DNA of 64,000 nt from Bradyrhizobium diazoefficiens. GTDB lineage: Bacteria > Pseudomonadota > Alphaproteobacteria > Rhizobiales > Xanthobacteraceae. Both the position numbers and the translations under genes were made by a program. The notes beneath the pieces are model-generated. The model did not search any database and was not told where the DNA came from. It saw nothing but the letters and a program-made list of their open reading frames with translations. This document shows positions 36,010-44,242 of this stretch, in pieces; the stretch's first letter is position 1, and each line of letters starts with the position of its first letter. The stretch spans positions 806,001 to 870,000 of the forward strand of contig NZ_JAFCJE010000002.1 of NCBI RefSeq assembly GCF_018131185.1. Reading direction: 5' to 3'.

Positions 36010-36792
36010 ATGCCCATGATCGATGCCGACGGATGCCTGCTCAACGTCTCCGTCGAGGGCCGGGACGGTGGGCCGACCTTGATGCTCTCCAATTCGCTCG
36101 GCTGCACGCTTCAGATGTGGGAGCCGCAGATGAAGGCGCTGACGCAGCTGTTCCGCGTCATCCGCTACGACCGCCGCGGTCATGGCAAGTCCAGCGTTCC
36201 GCCCGATCCCTACACGATGGAGCGCTTCGGCCGCGACGTGCTCGCGATCCTCGACGACCTCAACATCGAGAAGGTGCATTGGTGCGGCCTGTCGATGGGC
36301 GGCATGGTCGGGCAGTGGCTCGGCGCGAACGCGCCGGAACGCTTCGGCAAGCTCATCCTCGCCAACACCTCCTGCTACTATCCCGATCCAACAAACTGGC
36401 ACAACCGCATCAAGGCGGTAAAGGAGGGCGGCATCGCCGCCGTCGCCGATGCCGTGATCGCAGGCTGGTTGACGCAGGACTTCCGCGAGCGCGAGCCTGA
36501 CATCAGCGCGAGGATGAAGTCGATGCTGCTGGCATCCCCGGTCGAAGGCTATCTCGCCTGCTGCGAGGCGCTGTCGACGCTCGACCAGCGCGACCTGCTT
36601 GCCAAGATCAAGAGTCCGACGCTGGTGATCGCCGGCCGCCACGACATGGCGACGCCGATCTCGGCGGGCGAATTGATCCGCTCGAAAATTCCCGGCGCCA
36701 GCATGACCATCATCGACGCCGCGCACATTTCCAACGTCGAGCAGCCACATGCGTTCACGGATGCGGTGGTAGGATTTCTGACGCAGCGCTGA
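36010..36792 (+). CDS. pcaD: 3-oxoadipate enol-lactonase
   Basis: A 260-residue alpha/beta hydrolase. The nucleophile Ser is in CGLSMGGMV (about residue 97), the Asp in AGRHDMATP and the His in DAAHISNVEQP. It hydrolyses beta-ketoadipate enol-lactone to beta-ketoadipate. It lies 28 bases after pcaB. The length and motifs match PcaD. Confidence 0.92.
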   Translation: MPMIDADGCLLNVSVEGRDGGPTLMLSNSLGCTLQMWEPQMKALTQLFRVIRYDRRGHGKSSVPPDPYTMERFGRDVLAILDDLNIEKVHWCGLSMGGMVGQWLGANAPERFGKLILANTSCYYPDPTNWHNRIKAVKEGGIAAVADAVIAGWLTQDFREREPDISARMKSMLLASPVEGYLACCEALSTLDQRDLLAKIKSPTLVIAGRHDMATPISAGELIRSKIPGASMTIIDAAHISNVEQPHAFTDAVVGFLTQR

Positions 36793-36804
36793 TCTCACAA
36801 CACC

Positions 36805-36889
36805 GTCATTGCGAGGAGCGTAGCGACGAAACCATCCAGAAATCCATCCGCGGAGAGACTCTGGATTGCTTCGCTGCGCTCGCAATGAC
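36805..36889. repeat. Palindromic repeat family B, 85 bp, inside the pca genes
   Basis: GTCATTGCGAG and CTCGCAATGAC arms carry inner halves GGAGCGTAGCGA and the reverse-oriented TCGCTGCGCT, plus ATCCAGA/TCTGGAT. It separates pcaD from pcaC. The sequence is distinct from family A. Confidence 0.82.
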
Positions 36890-36904
36890 AGAGAGGAGAA
36901 TGGA

Positions 36905-37297
36905 ATGGACGACCAGAAGCGCCGCGATGCCGGCATGAACGTTCGCCGCAAGGTGCTGGGCAACGCCTGGGTCGACAAGTCGATCGCGAACCGCAACGCC
37001 TTCAACACCGACTTCCAGGACATGATCACCCGTTACGCCTGGGGCGAGATCTGGACGCGTCCGCATTTCGACGAACGCACGCGCCGCGTGCTGGTGATCG
37101 GCACCATGGTCGCGCTCGGGCAATGGGACGAATTCCGCCTGCACGTGCGCGCGGCACTCGCCGAGGGCGGCTTCACGCCCGACGACATCAAGGAAATCCT
37201 GCTTCAGCAGGCGATCTATTGCGGCGTGCCGGCCGCGAACCACGCCGTGAAGGAAGCCTCAGCGATTGTGCAGGAGCTCGGCCTGCTCGAGAGCTAG
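36905..37297 (+). CDS. pcaC: 4-carboxymuconolactone decarboxylase
   Basis: A 130-residue AhpD-fold protein, the normal size of stand-alone PcaC. The C-terminal motif LLQQAIYCGVPAANHAVKEA is typical. It decarboxylates 4-carboxymuconolactone to the enol-lactone used by PcaD. AGAGGAGA lies just before the ATG at 36905. Its last 39 bases overlap the end of the convergent membrane-protein gene. Confidence 0.92.
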   Translation: MDDQKRRDAGMNVRRKVLGNAWVDKSIANRNAFNTDFQDMITRYAWGEIWTRPHFDERTRRVLVIGTMVALGQWDEFRLHVRAALAEGGFTPDDIKEILLQQAIYCGVPAANHAVKEASAIVQELGLLES

Positions 37298-37783
37298 CGG
37301 CGCGACGTTCTCGACGATCTTCGGCGCAGCCTCGGGCCGTTCGATCACCACCACGATGGCTGCGCCGAGCAGGAGCAGCAGCTCGGTCGCATGCAGCCGG
37401 AGCGCGGCCATCTCGCCGACCTTCGAAGCCATCACCATGCTGGCAAACGAGAGCAGGCTGCCGATCGCGAGCGCAATGCCGAGCGCCTCGTCGCTGCCGC
37501 CACCCTTGCGGACGCGGGGGATGCACAGAAGCACGAGGTAGATCGCAAAGAACGCCACCACGGTCATCCGGCCCAGCGCCAACAGCCAGGCGGCCCGCAC
37601 CGTCTCCATCCCCGCCATCTGGAGATGATCGCTCAGGTACAGCGCAACCGCCACGCTCGGCCGTTCGTAGAGACCGTGCACCGGCGCGACGACGATATTG
37701 AAGGCAACGAGGGCCCAGACCGGAATGAAATAGGCCGCCAGCAGCGCGCCGTTGACCGAGCCGATCCGCCAATTTCTCAACAT
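37259..37783 (-). CDS. Hypothetical four-segment membrane protein
   Basis: A 174-residue integral membrane protein with hydrophobic segments at about residues 10-32, 68-90, 102-122 and 133-152. A DUF2269-like or small inner-membrane family is possible but not recognised. Its 3' end overlaps pcaC by 39 bases in the convergent orientation. The start at 37783 has only a distant GGAG. Function is unknown. Confidence 0.7.
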   Translation of the reverse strand: MLRNWRIGSVNGALLAAYFIPVWALVAFNIVVAPVHGLYERPSVAVALYLSDHLQMAGMETVRAAWLLALGRMTVVAFFAIYLVLLCIPRVRKGGGSDEALGIALAIGSLLSFASMVMASKVGEMAALRLHATELLLLLGAAIVVVIERPEAAPKIVENVAPLALEQAELLHNR

Positions 37784-37903
37784 GCCGCTACCCGCTCCGC
37801 CTGCCGTTCGCCCTCGATGGAAGGCTTGCCGGGGAGCTAACTCGCATCAGACTGTGGCGGCAATTTAAACCCTTTGTTTACCTTAATTGCCCGGGTGAAC
37901 CCC

Positions 37904-37933
37904 AAAAAAGGGCCCCGCCTCTCGGCGGGACCC
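37904..37933 (-). terminator. Rho-independent terminator of the Gln/Gly/Pro-rich protein gene
   Basis: On the minus strand, GGTCCCGCC and GGCGGGGCC-type arms (37910-37919 and 37924-37933) with a four-base loop are followed by six T residues. It lies 32 bases after the stop codon of the small gene. Confidence 0.85.
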
Positions 37934-37964
37934 TCTTCATCCTCTTTACGCGTGAGCTCCCAGG

Positions 37965-38147
37965 TTACTTGTCCTGCTGACCACCCTGCTGCTGGCCGGG
38001 CCGGTCACCCTGGCGCATCGGATCGTTCTGCTGCTGCTGTCCGGGCTTCTGACCGCCGCCCTGCTGCTGACCCGGCTGTTGGCCTGGGCGCTGCTGGCCG
38101 GGGTTCTGACTCTGCTGGCCCGGATTCTGGTTCTGCTGCTTCGTCAT
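37965..38147 (-). CDS. Small Gln/Gly/Pro-rich low-complexity protein
   Basis: A 60-residue protein made almost only of Q, G, P, N, K and D, with repeats of the form NPGQQ and PGQQQ (MTKQQNQNPGQQ at the start). No hydrophobic segment exists, so it should be soluble and disordered. AAGGGAG lies about nine bases before the ATG, and a strong terminator follows, which argues for a real, well-expressed gene. Function is unknown; a stress or desiccation role is conceivable. Confidence 0.7.
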   Translation of the reverse strand: MTKQQNQNPGQQSQNPGQQRPGQQPGQQQGGGQKPGQQQQNDPMRQGDRPGQQQGGQQDK

Positions 38148-38184
38148 TCAGGGAACTCCCTTGTTGAACGTTCAGAAGCGAGAT

Positions 38185-38209
38185 AACGGCCGGCATCCAC
38201 TTTGGTTGC
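38185..38209 (-). promoter_or_regulatory. Possible EcfG-type promoter of the Gln-rich small gene
   Basis: On the minus strand GCAAC-N16-CGTT differs by one base from the general-stress sigma factor EcfG pattern GGAAC-N16/17-CGTT. It lies 38 bases upstream of the start codon. Assignment by eye only. Confidence 0.35.
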
Positions 38210-38424
38210 CCCCGGAACCCGGTTCCTCGCAGTTGCGGAACCCCACCGCCAAAGACTTCTGTACAAGCCCGCCTGCCGTAGCGTGACCTGTTGCAGCCGC
38301 CAGTTCCCTCCTGTTACAAAACGGAAAGAATGCTTAGGGGCTGCCGGGGCCCAAGAAAACCACACTCCAACCCACTCTCCTCAGAGCTCCCTTTGAGCCC
38401 GCGTCAGGTTTGGTACGGCAGCCC

Positions 38425-39342
<918 letters not shown>

Positions 39343-39351
39343 CGGTCGCGC

Positions 39352-40665
39352 GTGGCAGCTTCCTCACCCATGAAGGCCAAATCGGGCATCCCCTCCATCC
39401 TGAAGACGGCTTTCGTCAACGCGCTGATCGCGCTGGTGCTGTTCTCGTTGATGGTCGGCATCCGTACCGAGGCGGGCGCCTCGGGCCAGCTCACCTATTG
39501 GACGCGTTTCGGCGAACTTGCCTCCCTCGTCGCGGCGGTATTCGGCGGCTCGATCGTGATCGAACTGCTGCGACAATGGATCGGCCCGACCGGCGCCGAG
39601 AAACTGGTGCCGCCGGCGGTGAAGAGCGGCATGTCGTTTATCAGCCGCTACCTTGCGCCGGCACTTCTGATCTTCACGCTGCTGGTGCCGGTGATCTTCT
39701 ATGACCAGCGCTACATCCTCGACCTCGCGATCCTCGTGCTCACCTATGTCATGCTGGGCTGGGGACTGAACGTCGTGGTCGGGCTCGCCGGCCTGCTCGA
39801 TCTCGGCTATGTCGCCTTCTATGCGGTCGGCGCCTATTCCTACGCGCTGCTTGCGACCAATTTCGGCTGGTCGTTCTGGATCTGCCTCCCGCTCGCCGGC
39901 ATCCTCGCAGCGTTCTGGGGTGTGCTGCTCGGCTTCCCGGTGCTCCGCCTGCGCGGCGACTATCTCGCCATCGTGACGCTGGCCTTCGGCGAGATCATCC
40001 GCCTCGTCATCATCAATTGGCAGGATCTCACCGGCGGGCCCAACGGCGTCTCGGGCATTCCCCGCCCCTCCTTCTTCGGCATCCCGCTCGACAGGAGCGA
40101 TGACGGGCTCGCCGCCAAGCTCGGCATCGAATATTCGCCGACCCACCGCATCGTCTTCCTGTTCTATCTGATCCTGGCGCTCGCGTTGCTTACCAACTGG
40201 GCGACGATCCGCCTGCGCCGGCTGCCGATCGGCCGGGCCTGGGAAGCCTTGCGCGAGGACGAGGTCGCCTGCCGCGCCCTCGGCATCAACACCACGACCA
40301 CCAAGCTGACGGCGTTCGCGACCGGGGCGATGTTCGGCGGCTTTGCCGGCGCGTTCTTCGCCACCCGCCAGGGCTTCATCAGCCCGGAATCCTTCACCTT
40401 CCAGGAATCGGCGCTGGTCCTCGCCATCGTCGTGCTCGGCGGCATGGGCTCGCAGCTCGGCGTCGCGCTCGCGGCTCTCGCCATGATCGGCGGCTTCGAG
40501 CTGTTCCGCGGCCTCGAGAACTACCGAATGCTGGTGTTCGGCATGTCGATGGTGCTGATCATGATCTGGCGGCCGCGCGGCCTGATCGGCCATCGTGCCC
40601 CCACCGTGTATCTGACCAAGGCGAAAGCGATCTCCTCCGACCTCGTCAAGGAAGGGCACGGATGA
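39352..40665 (+). CDS. livM: Branched-chain amino acid ABC transporter permease LivM
   Basis: A 437-residue permease, long because of an N-terminal extension with extra membrane segments (about residues 1-110), as in many LivM proteins. The core motif AGLLDLGYVAFYAVGAYSYALL and the loop ALREDEVACRALGIN are seen. The start is GTG at 39352 or ATG at 39370. It overlaps livG by four bases. Confidence 0.92.
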   Translation: MAASSPMKAKSGIPSILKTAFVNALIALVLFSLMVGIRTEAGASGQLTYWTRFGELASLVAAVFGGSIVIELLRQWIGPTGAEKLVPPAVKSGMSFISRYLAPALLIFTLLVPVIFYDQRYILDLAILVLTYVMLGWGLNVVVGLAGLLDLGYVAFYAVGAYSYALLATNFGWSFWICLPLAGILAAFWGVLLGFPVLRLRGDYLAIVTLAFGEIIRLVIINWQDLTGGPNGVSGIPRPSFFGIPLDRSDDGLAAKLGIEYSPTHRIVFLFYLILALALLTNWATIRLRRLPIGRAWEALREDEVACRALGINTTTTKLTAFATGAMFGGFAGAFFATRQGFISPESFTFQESALVLAIVVLGGMGSQLGVALAALAMIGGFELFRGLENYRMLVFGMSMVLIMIWRPRGLIGHRAPTVYLTKAKAISSDLVKEGHG

Positions 40666-41495
40666 GCGGCGACAAGATTCTCAGCGTCGACCGGCTCGCC
40701 ATGCGCTTCGGCGGCATCGTTGCCGTGCAGGACCTTTCTTTCGCCGCCGAGCGGAAGAAGATCACTGCGCTGATCGGGCCGAACGGCGCCGGCAAGACCA
40801 CCGTATTCAATTGCATTACCGGCTTCTACAAACCGAGCGGCGGCACCATTCGTCTCACCCATGACGACGGCAGGACGATCGCGCTGGAGCGGCTCAACGA
40901 TTTCCGCATCGCCAAAGAGGCCAGGGTCGCGCGCACGTTCCAGAACATCCGCCTGTTTCCCGGCATGACCGCGCTGGAAAACCTGATGGTGGCGCAGCAC
41001 AACGCCTTGATGCGCGCCTCCGGCTATACCCTCCTCGGTCTCCTCGGCGTGCCCTCCTATCGCGGCGCCGAAAAGCGCGCCATCGATCTCGCCACCGACT
41101 GGCTCAGGCGGGTCAATCTGCTCGACCGCGCAGACGATGCCGCCGGCAATTTCGCCTATGGCGACCAGCGCCGCCTGGAAATCGCGCGCGCCATGTGCAC
41201 CGAGCCCGCGCTGCTGTGCCTGGACGAACCTGCCGCCGGTCTCAATGCGCGCGAGAGCGCGGCCTTGAGCGAGCTGTTGCTGTCGATCCGCGACGAGCTC
41301 GGCACGTCGATCCTGCTGATCGAGCACGACATGTCGGTTGTCATGGAAATTTCCGACCACATCGTGGTGATGGATCACGGCGTCAAGATCGCGGAAGGCA
41401 CGCCGCGCGAGGTTCGCGACGATCCCAAGGTGATCGCCGCCTATCTCGGTGCCGACGAGGAAGAGGCGGCAGCTGTGATGGAGGGCGGCTCGTGA
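40662..41495 (+). CDS. livG: Branched-chain amino acid ABC transporter ATP-binding protein LivG
   Basis: A 277-residue ATPase with Walker A GPNGAGKTT, the LivG signature NFAYGDQRRLEIARAM and Walker B LLCLDEPAAGLN. It overlaps both neighbours by four bases. A C-terminal acidic tail (GADEEEAAAVMEGG) is present. Confidence 0.94.
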   Translation: MSGDKILSVDRLAMRFGGIVAVQDLSFAAERKKITALIGPNGAGKTTVFNCITGFYKPSGGTIRLTHDDGRTIALERLNDFRIAKEARVARTFQNIRLFPGMTALENLMVAQHNALMRASGYTLLGLLGVPSYRGAEKRAIDLATDWLRRVNLLDRADDAAGNFAYGDQRRLEIARAMCTEPALLCLDEPAAGLNARESAALSELLLSIRDELGTSILLIEHDMSVVMEISDHIVVMDHGVKIAEGTPREVRDDPKVIAAYLGADEEEAAAVMEGGS

Positions 41496-42226
41496 CGTCC
41501 CCCCTGCTCGCGATCCGCGGCCTTCGCGCCGCCTATGGCAAGATCGAGGCGTTGAAGGGCGTCGATGTCCAGATCAATGCCGGCGAGATCGTCGCGCTGA
41601 TCGGCGCCAACGGCGCCGGCAAGTCGACGCTGATGATGACGATCTTCGGCAAGCCGCGCGCCCGCGCCGGCCAGATCCTGTACGAAGGCCGCGACATCAC
41701 CGACGTCCCCACCCACGAGATCGCGCATTTGCGCATCGCGCAATCGCCCGAGGGCCGACGCATCTTCCCGCGCATGAGCGTGGCGGAAAACCTCCAGATG
41801 GGGGCGGATGCCACCGAATGCACCGAGACCGAACGCGAGGCGACGCTCCAGCGCGTCTTCACGCTGTTTCCGCGGCTGAAGGAACGCTATGCTCAGCGCG
41901 GCGGGACCCTGTCCGGCGGCGAGCAGCAGATGCTGGCGATCGGCCGCGCCTTGATGAGCCGCCCCCGCCTGCTCCTGCTCGACGAGCCCTCGCTCGGCCT
42001 CGCGCCGCTGATCGCGCGCCAGATCTTCGATGCGATCCGCACCCTGAACCGCCAGGACGGCCTGACCGTCCTGATCGTCGAGCAGAACGCCAACCATGCC
42101 CTCAAGCTCGCCCATCGCGGCTATGTCATGGTCAATGGCCTGATCACGCTGGCCGGCACCGGCGCCGAATTGTTGCAGCGCCCCGAGATTCGCGCCGCCT
42201 ATCTGGAGGGCGGCCGGCACGGCTGA
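41492..42226 (+). CDS. livF: Branched-chain amino acid ABC transporter ATP-binding protein LivF
   Basis: A 244-residue ATPase with Walker A GANGAGKST, signature TLSGGEQQML and Walker B LLLLDEPSLGLAP. It starts at GTG 41492, overlapping the livG stop as GTGA; the open frame reaches further upstream inside livG and is not used. It completes the ATPase pair of this system. Confidence 0.93.
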   Translation: MTSPLLAIRGLRAAYGKIEALKGVDVQINAGEIVALIGANGAGKSTLMMTIFGKPRARAGQILYEGRDITDVPTHEIAHLRIAQSPEGRRIFPRMSVAENLQMGADATECTETEREATLQRVFTLFPRLKERYAQRGGTLSGGEQQMLAIGRALMSRPRLLLLDEPSLGLAPLIARQIFDAIRTLNRQDGLTVLIVEQNANHALKLAHRGYVMVNGLITLAGTGAELLQRPEIRAAYLEGGRHG

Positions 42227-42387
42227 CCGAACCACAGGCCAGCCGGCGTGCGGCCGAATGCGGCGAGATATCTACGCCAATGCCCGTATTTTGCCGGTGA
42301 CTTCTCCTGAGATTCATTCAAGAATGGCGCCGGTTTGAACCGGGCATGCCCGGCAACGTCCACAGGCGACCACCCGCGAGGTATCTC

Positions 42388-43506
42388 ATGAAATCACTGA
42401 AGCTCATCGGTCTGGCATTCGGCGTATCGATCGCGCTGTCGAGCGCGGCATTCGCGCAGGATGTCACCGTCGCAGTCGCAGGCCCGATGACCGGCGGCGA
42501 GTCCGCCTTCGGCCGCCAGATGAAGAACGGCGCCGAAATGGCCGTGGCCGATATCAATGCCGCCGGCGGCGTCAACGGCAAGAAGCTCGCGCTTTCGGTC
42601 GAGGACGACGCCTGCGACCCGAAACAGGCGCGTTCGATCGCCGAAAAGATCGCCGGCGCGAAGATCCCGTTCGTGGCCGGGCACTATTGCTCCTCGTCGT
42701 CGATCCCGGCTTCGGAAGCCTATGCCGACGGCAACGTGCTCCAGATCACGCCGGCCTCGACCAACCCGCTGTTCACCGAGCGCAAGCTCTGGAACGTGGC
42801 GCGCGTCTGCGGCCGTGACGATCAGCAGGGCCTGATCGCGGCGCAGTACATCGCCAAGAACTACAAGGGCAAGAACATCGCGATTCTCAACGACAAGACC
42901 ACCTACGGCAAGGGTCTCGCCGACGAAACCAAGAAGGCGCTCAACAAGGCCGGCGTCACCGAGAAGATGTACGAGTCCTACAACAAGGGCGACAAGGACT
43001 TCAACGCGATCGTCTCGCGCCTGAAGCGCGACAACATCGACCTCGTCTATGTCGGCGGTTACCATCAGGAGAGCGGCCTGATCCTGCGTCAGATGCGCGA
43101 TCAGGGTCTCAAGACCGTGCTGATGGCCGGCGACGCGCTCGCCGACAAGGAATACGCCTCCATCACCGGCCCGGCCGGCGAAGGCACGCTGTTCACCTTC
43201 GGTCCCGATCCGCGCAACAAGCCGACCGCAAAGAAGATCGTCGAGGCTTTCAAGGCCAAGAACATCGACCCAGAGGGCTACACCCTCTACACCTATGCGG
43301 CGATGCAGGTGTGGTCGCAGGCAGCCAAGAAGGCCGGCACCACCGACGCCAAGAAGGTCATGGAAGCGGTGAAGGCCGGCAAGTGGGACACCGTGATCGG
43401 CCCGATCGAATATGACGCCAAGGGCGACATCAAGCAGATCGACTACGTCGTCTACAAATGGGACGCCAAGGGCGGCTACGCCGAGATCAAGGGCAACGGC
43501 ACCTGA
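42388..43506 (+). CDS. livK: Branched-chain amino acid ABC transporter substrate-binding protein LivK
   Basis: A 372-residue periplasmic protein. The Sec signal peptide ends at AFA before QDVTVAVAGPMTGG (cleavage near residue 23). The LivJ/LivK fold is seen in GHYCSSSSIPAS and QITPASTNPLFTE, with the Cys pair of the N-lobe. GAGG precedes the ATG at 42388. It is separated from livF by 161 bases and followed by a strong terminator, allowing independent high expression. Leu/Ile/Val binding is likely. Confidence 0.94.
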   Translation: MKSLKLIGLAFGVSIALSSAAFAQDVTVAVAGPMTGGESAFGRQMKNGAEMAVADINAAGGVNGKKLALSVEDDACDPKQARSIAEKIAGAKIPFVAGHYCSSSSIPASEAYADGNVLQITPASTNPLFTERKLWNVARVCGRDDQQGLIAAQYIAKNYKGKNIAILNDKTTYGKGLADETKKALNKAGVTEKMYESYNKGDKDFNAIVSRLKRDNIDLVYVGGYHQESGLILRQMRDQGLKTVLMAGDALADKEYASITGPAGEGTLFTFGPDPRNKPTAKKIVEAFKAKNIDPEGYTLYTYAAMQVWSQAAKKAGTTDAKKVMEAVKAGKWDTVIGPIEYDAKGDIKQIDYVVYKWDAKGGYAEIKGNGT

Positions 43507-43549
43507 GCGCGCGCTTCTTGCCGGGCTCAGGCCTGCGATACGATCACCA

Positions 43550-43576
43550 CGCCCCGGCTAGCGCCGGGGCGTTTTT
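43550..43576 (+). terminator. Rho-independent terminator after livK
   Basis: CGCCCCGGC and GCCGGGGCG pair perfectly around a TAGC loop and are followed by TTTTT. It closes the livHMGFK unit. Confidence 0.92.
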
Positions 43577-43588
43577 CTCGTGGCAGGA

Positions 43589-43975
43589 TCAGGCGGGTGC
43601 GGCCATCTCGCCGCCGGCGGCGGCCTGGGCTTTCCGAAGCGCTTGCAGGAGATCGTTCGGCCGAAACGGCTTTTGCAGGCAAATCACGTTGGCAAGGTGA
43701 GACGACTGCTCCATGAAATCCAGCGTCGTCATTCCGGACACCGCAATGATGGGGAGCCCCGGTGTACGCTCGCGCAGGGACGCAATGACGTCGACGCCGC
43801 TGACATCGCCAAGGAAGATGTCGACGATCGCCGCGTCAAATGCGCGTTCCGCGAAGGTTTTCAGCCCAGCCGCACCGCTGTCGGCCTCGGCAACCTCGTA
43901 ATGGTTGACCCGAAGCACCATTGCGATCATCGCGCGCACATCCTTTTGATCGTCGACGATGAGAATGCGAGGCAA
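43589..43975 (-). CDS. Stand-alone response-regulator receiver protein
   Basis: A 128-residue receiver domain without an output domain. Acid pocket Asp8/Asp9, phospho-acceptor Asp52 (IVDIFLGD), Ser80 and Lys102 (QKPF) are all in place. It is divergent from the hybrid histidine kinase gene across a 267-base gap, so the two may form a phosphorelay. Confidence 0.9.
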   Translation of the reverse strand: MPRILIVDDQKDVRAMIAMVLRVNHYEVAEADSGAAGLKTFAERAFDAAIVDIFLGDVSGVDVIASLRERTPGLPIIAVSGMTTLDFMEQSSHLANVICLQKPFRPNDLLQALRKAQAAAGGEMAAPA

Positions 43976-44242
43976 GGGAACAACTCCCGCAGATTGATCA
44001 AATCGTATGATTCAAACCTGGAACCAGCCGCGGCGGAAGGGCATTATGACACCGCCCAGTAAAGCGCATCTTACCGGATCCCTATTCCGCGCTCCCCCCC
44101 AAATTAAGTAAGCTGTAACCTTCGGTTGAGTCGTCACTGCAACAGTTCACGACACGCGCCCGGATCGGGCTACCGTGGAGGTCGGAAGGTCAAGACTGCC
44201 GGATCTTGGAATTGCGGAGATGCTCAAAACGGGTCTGAGACC

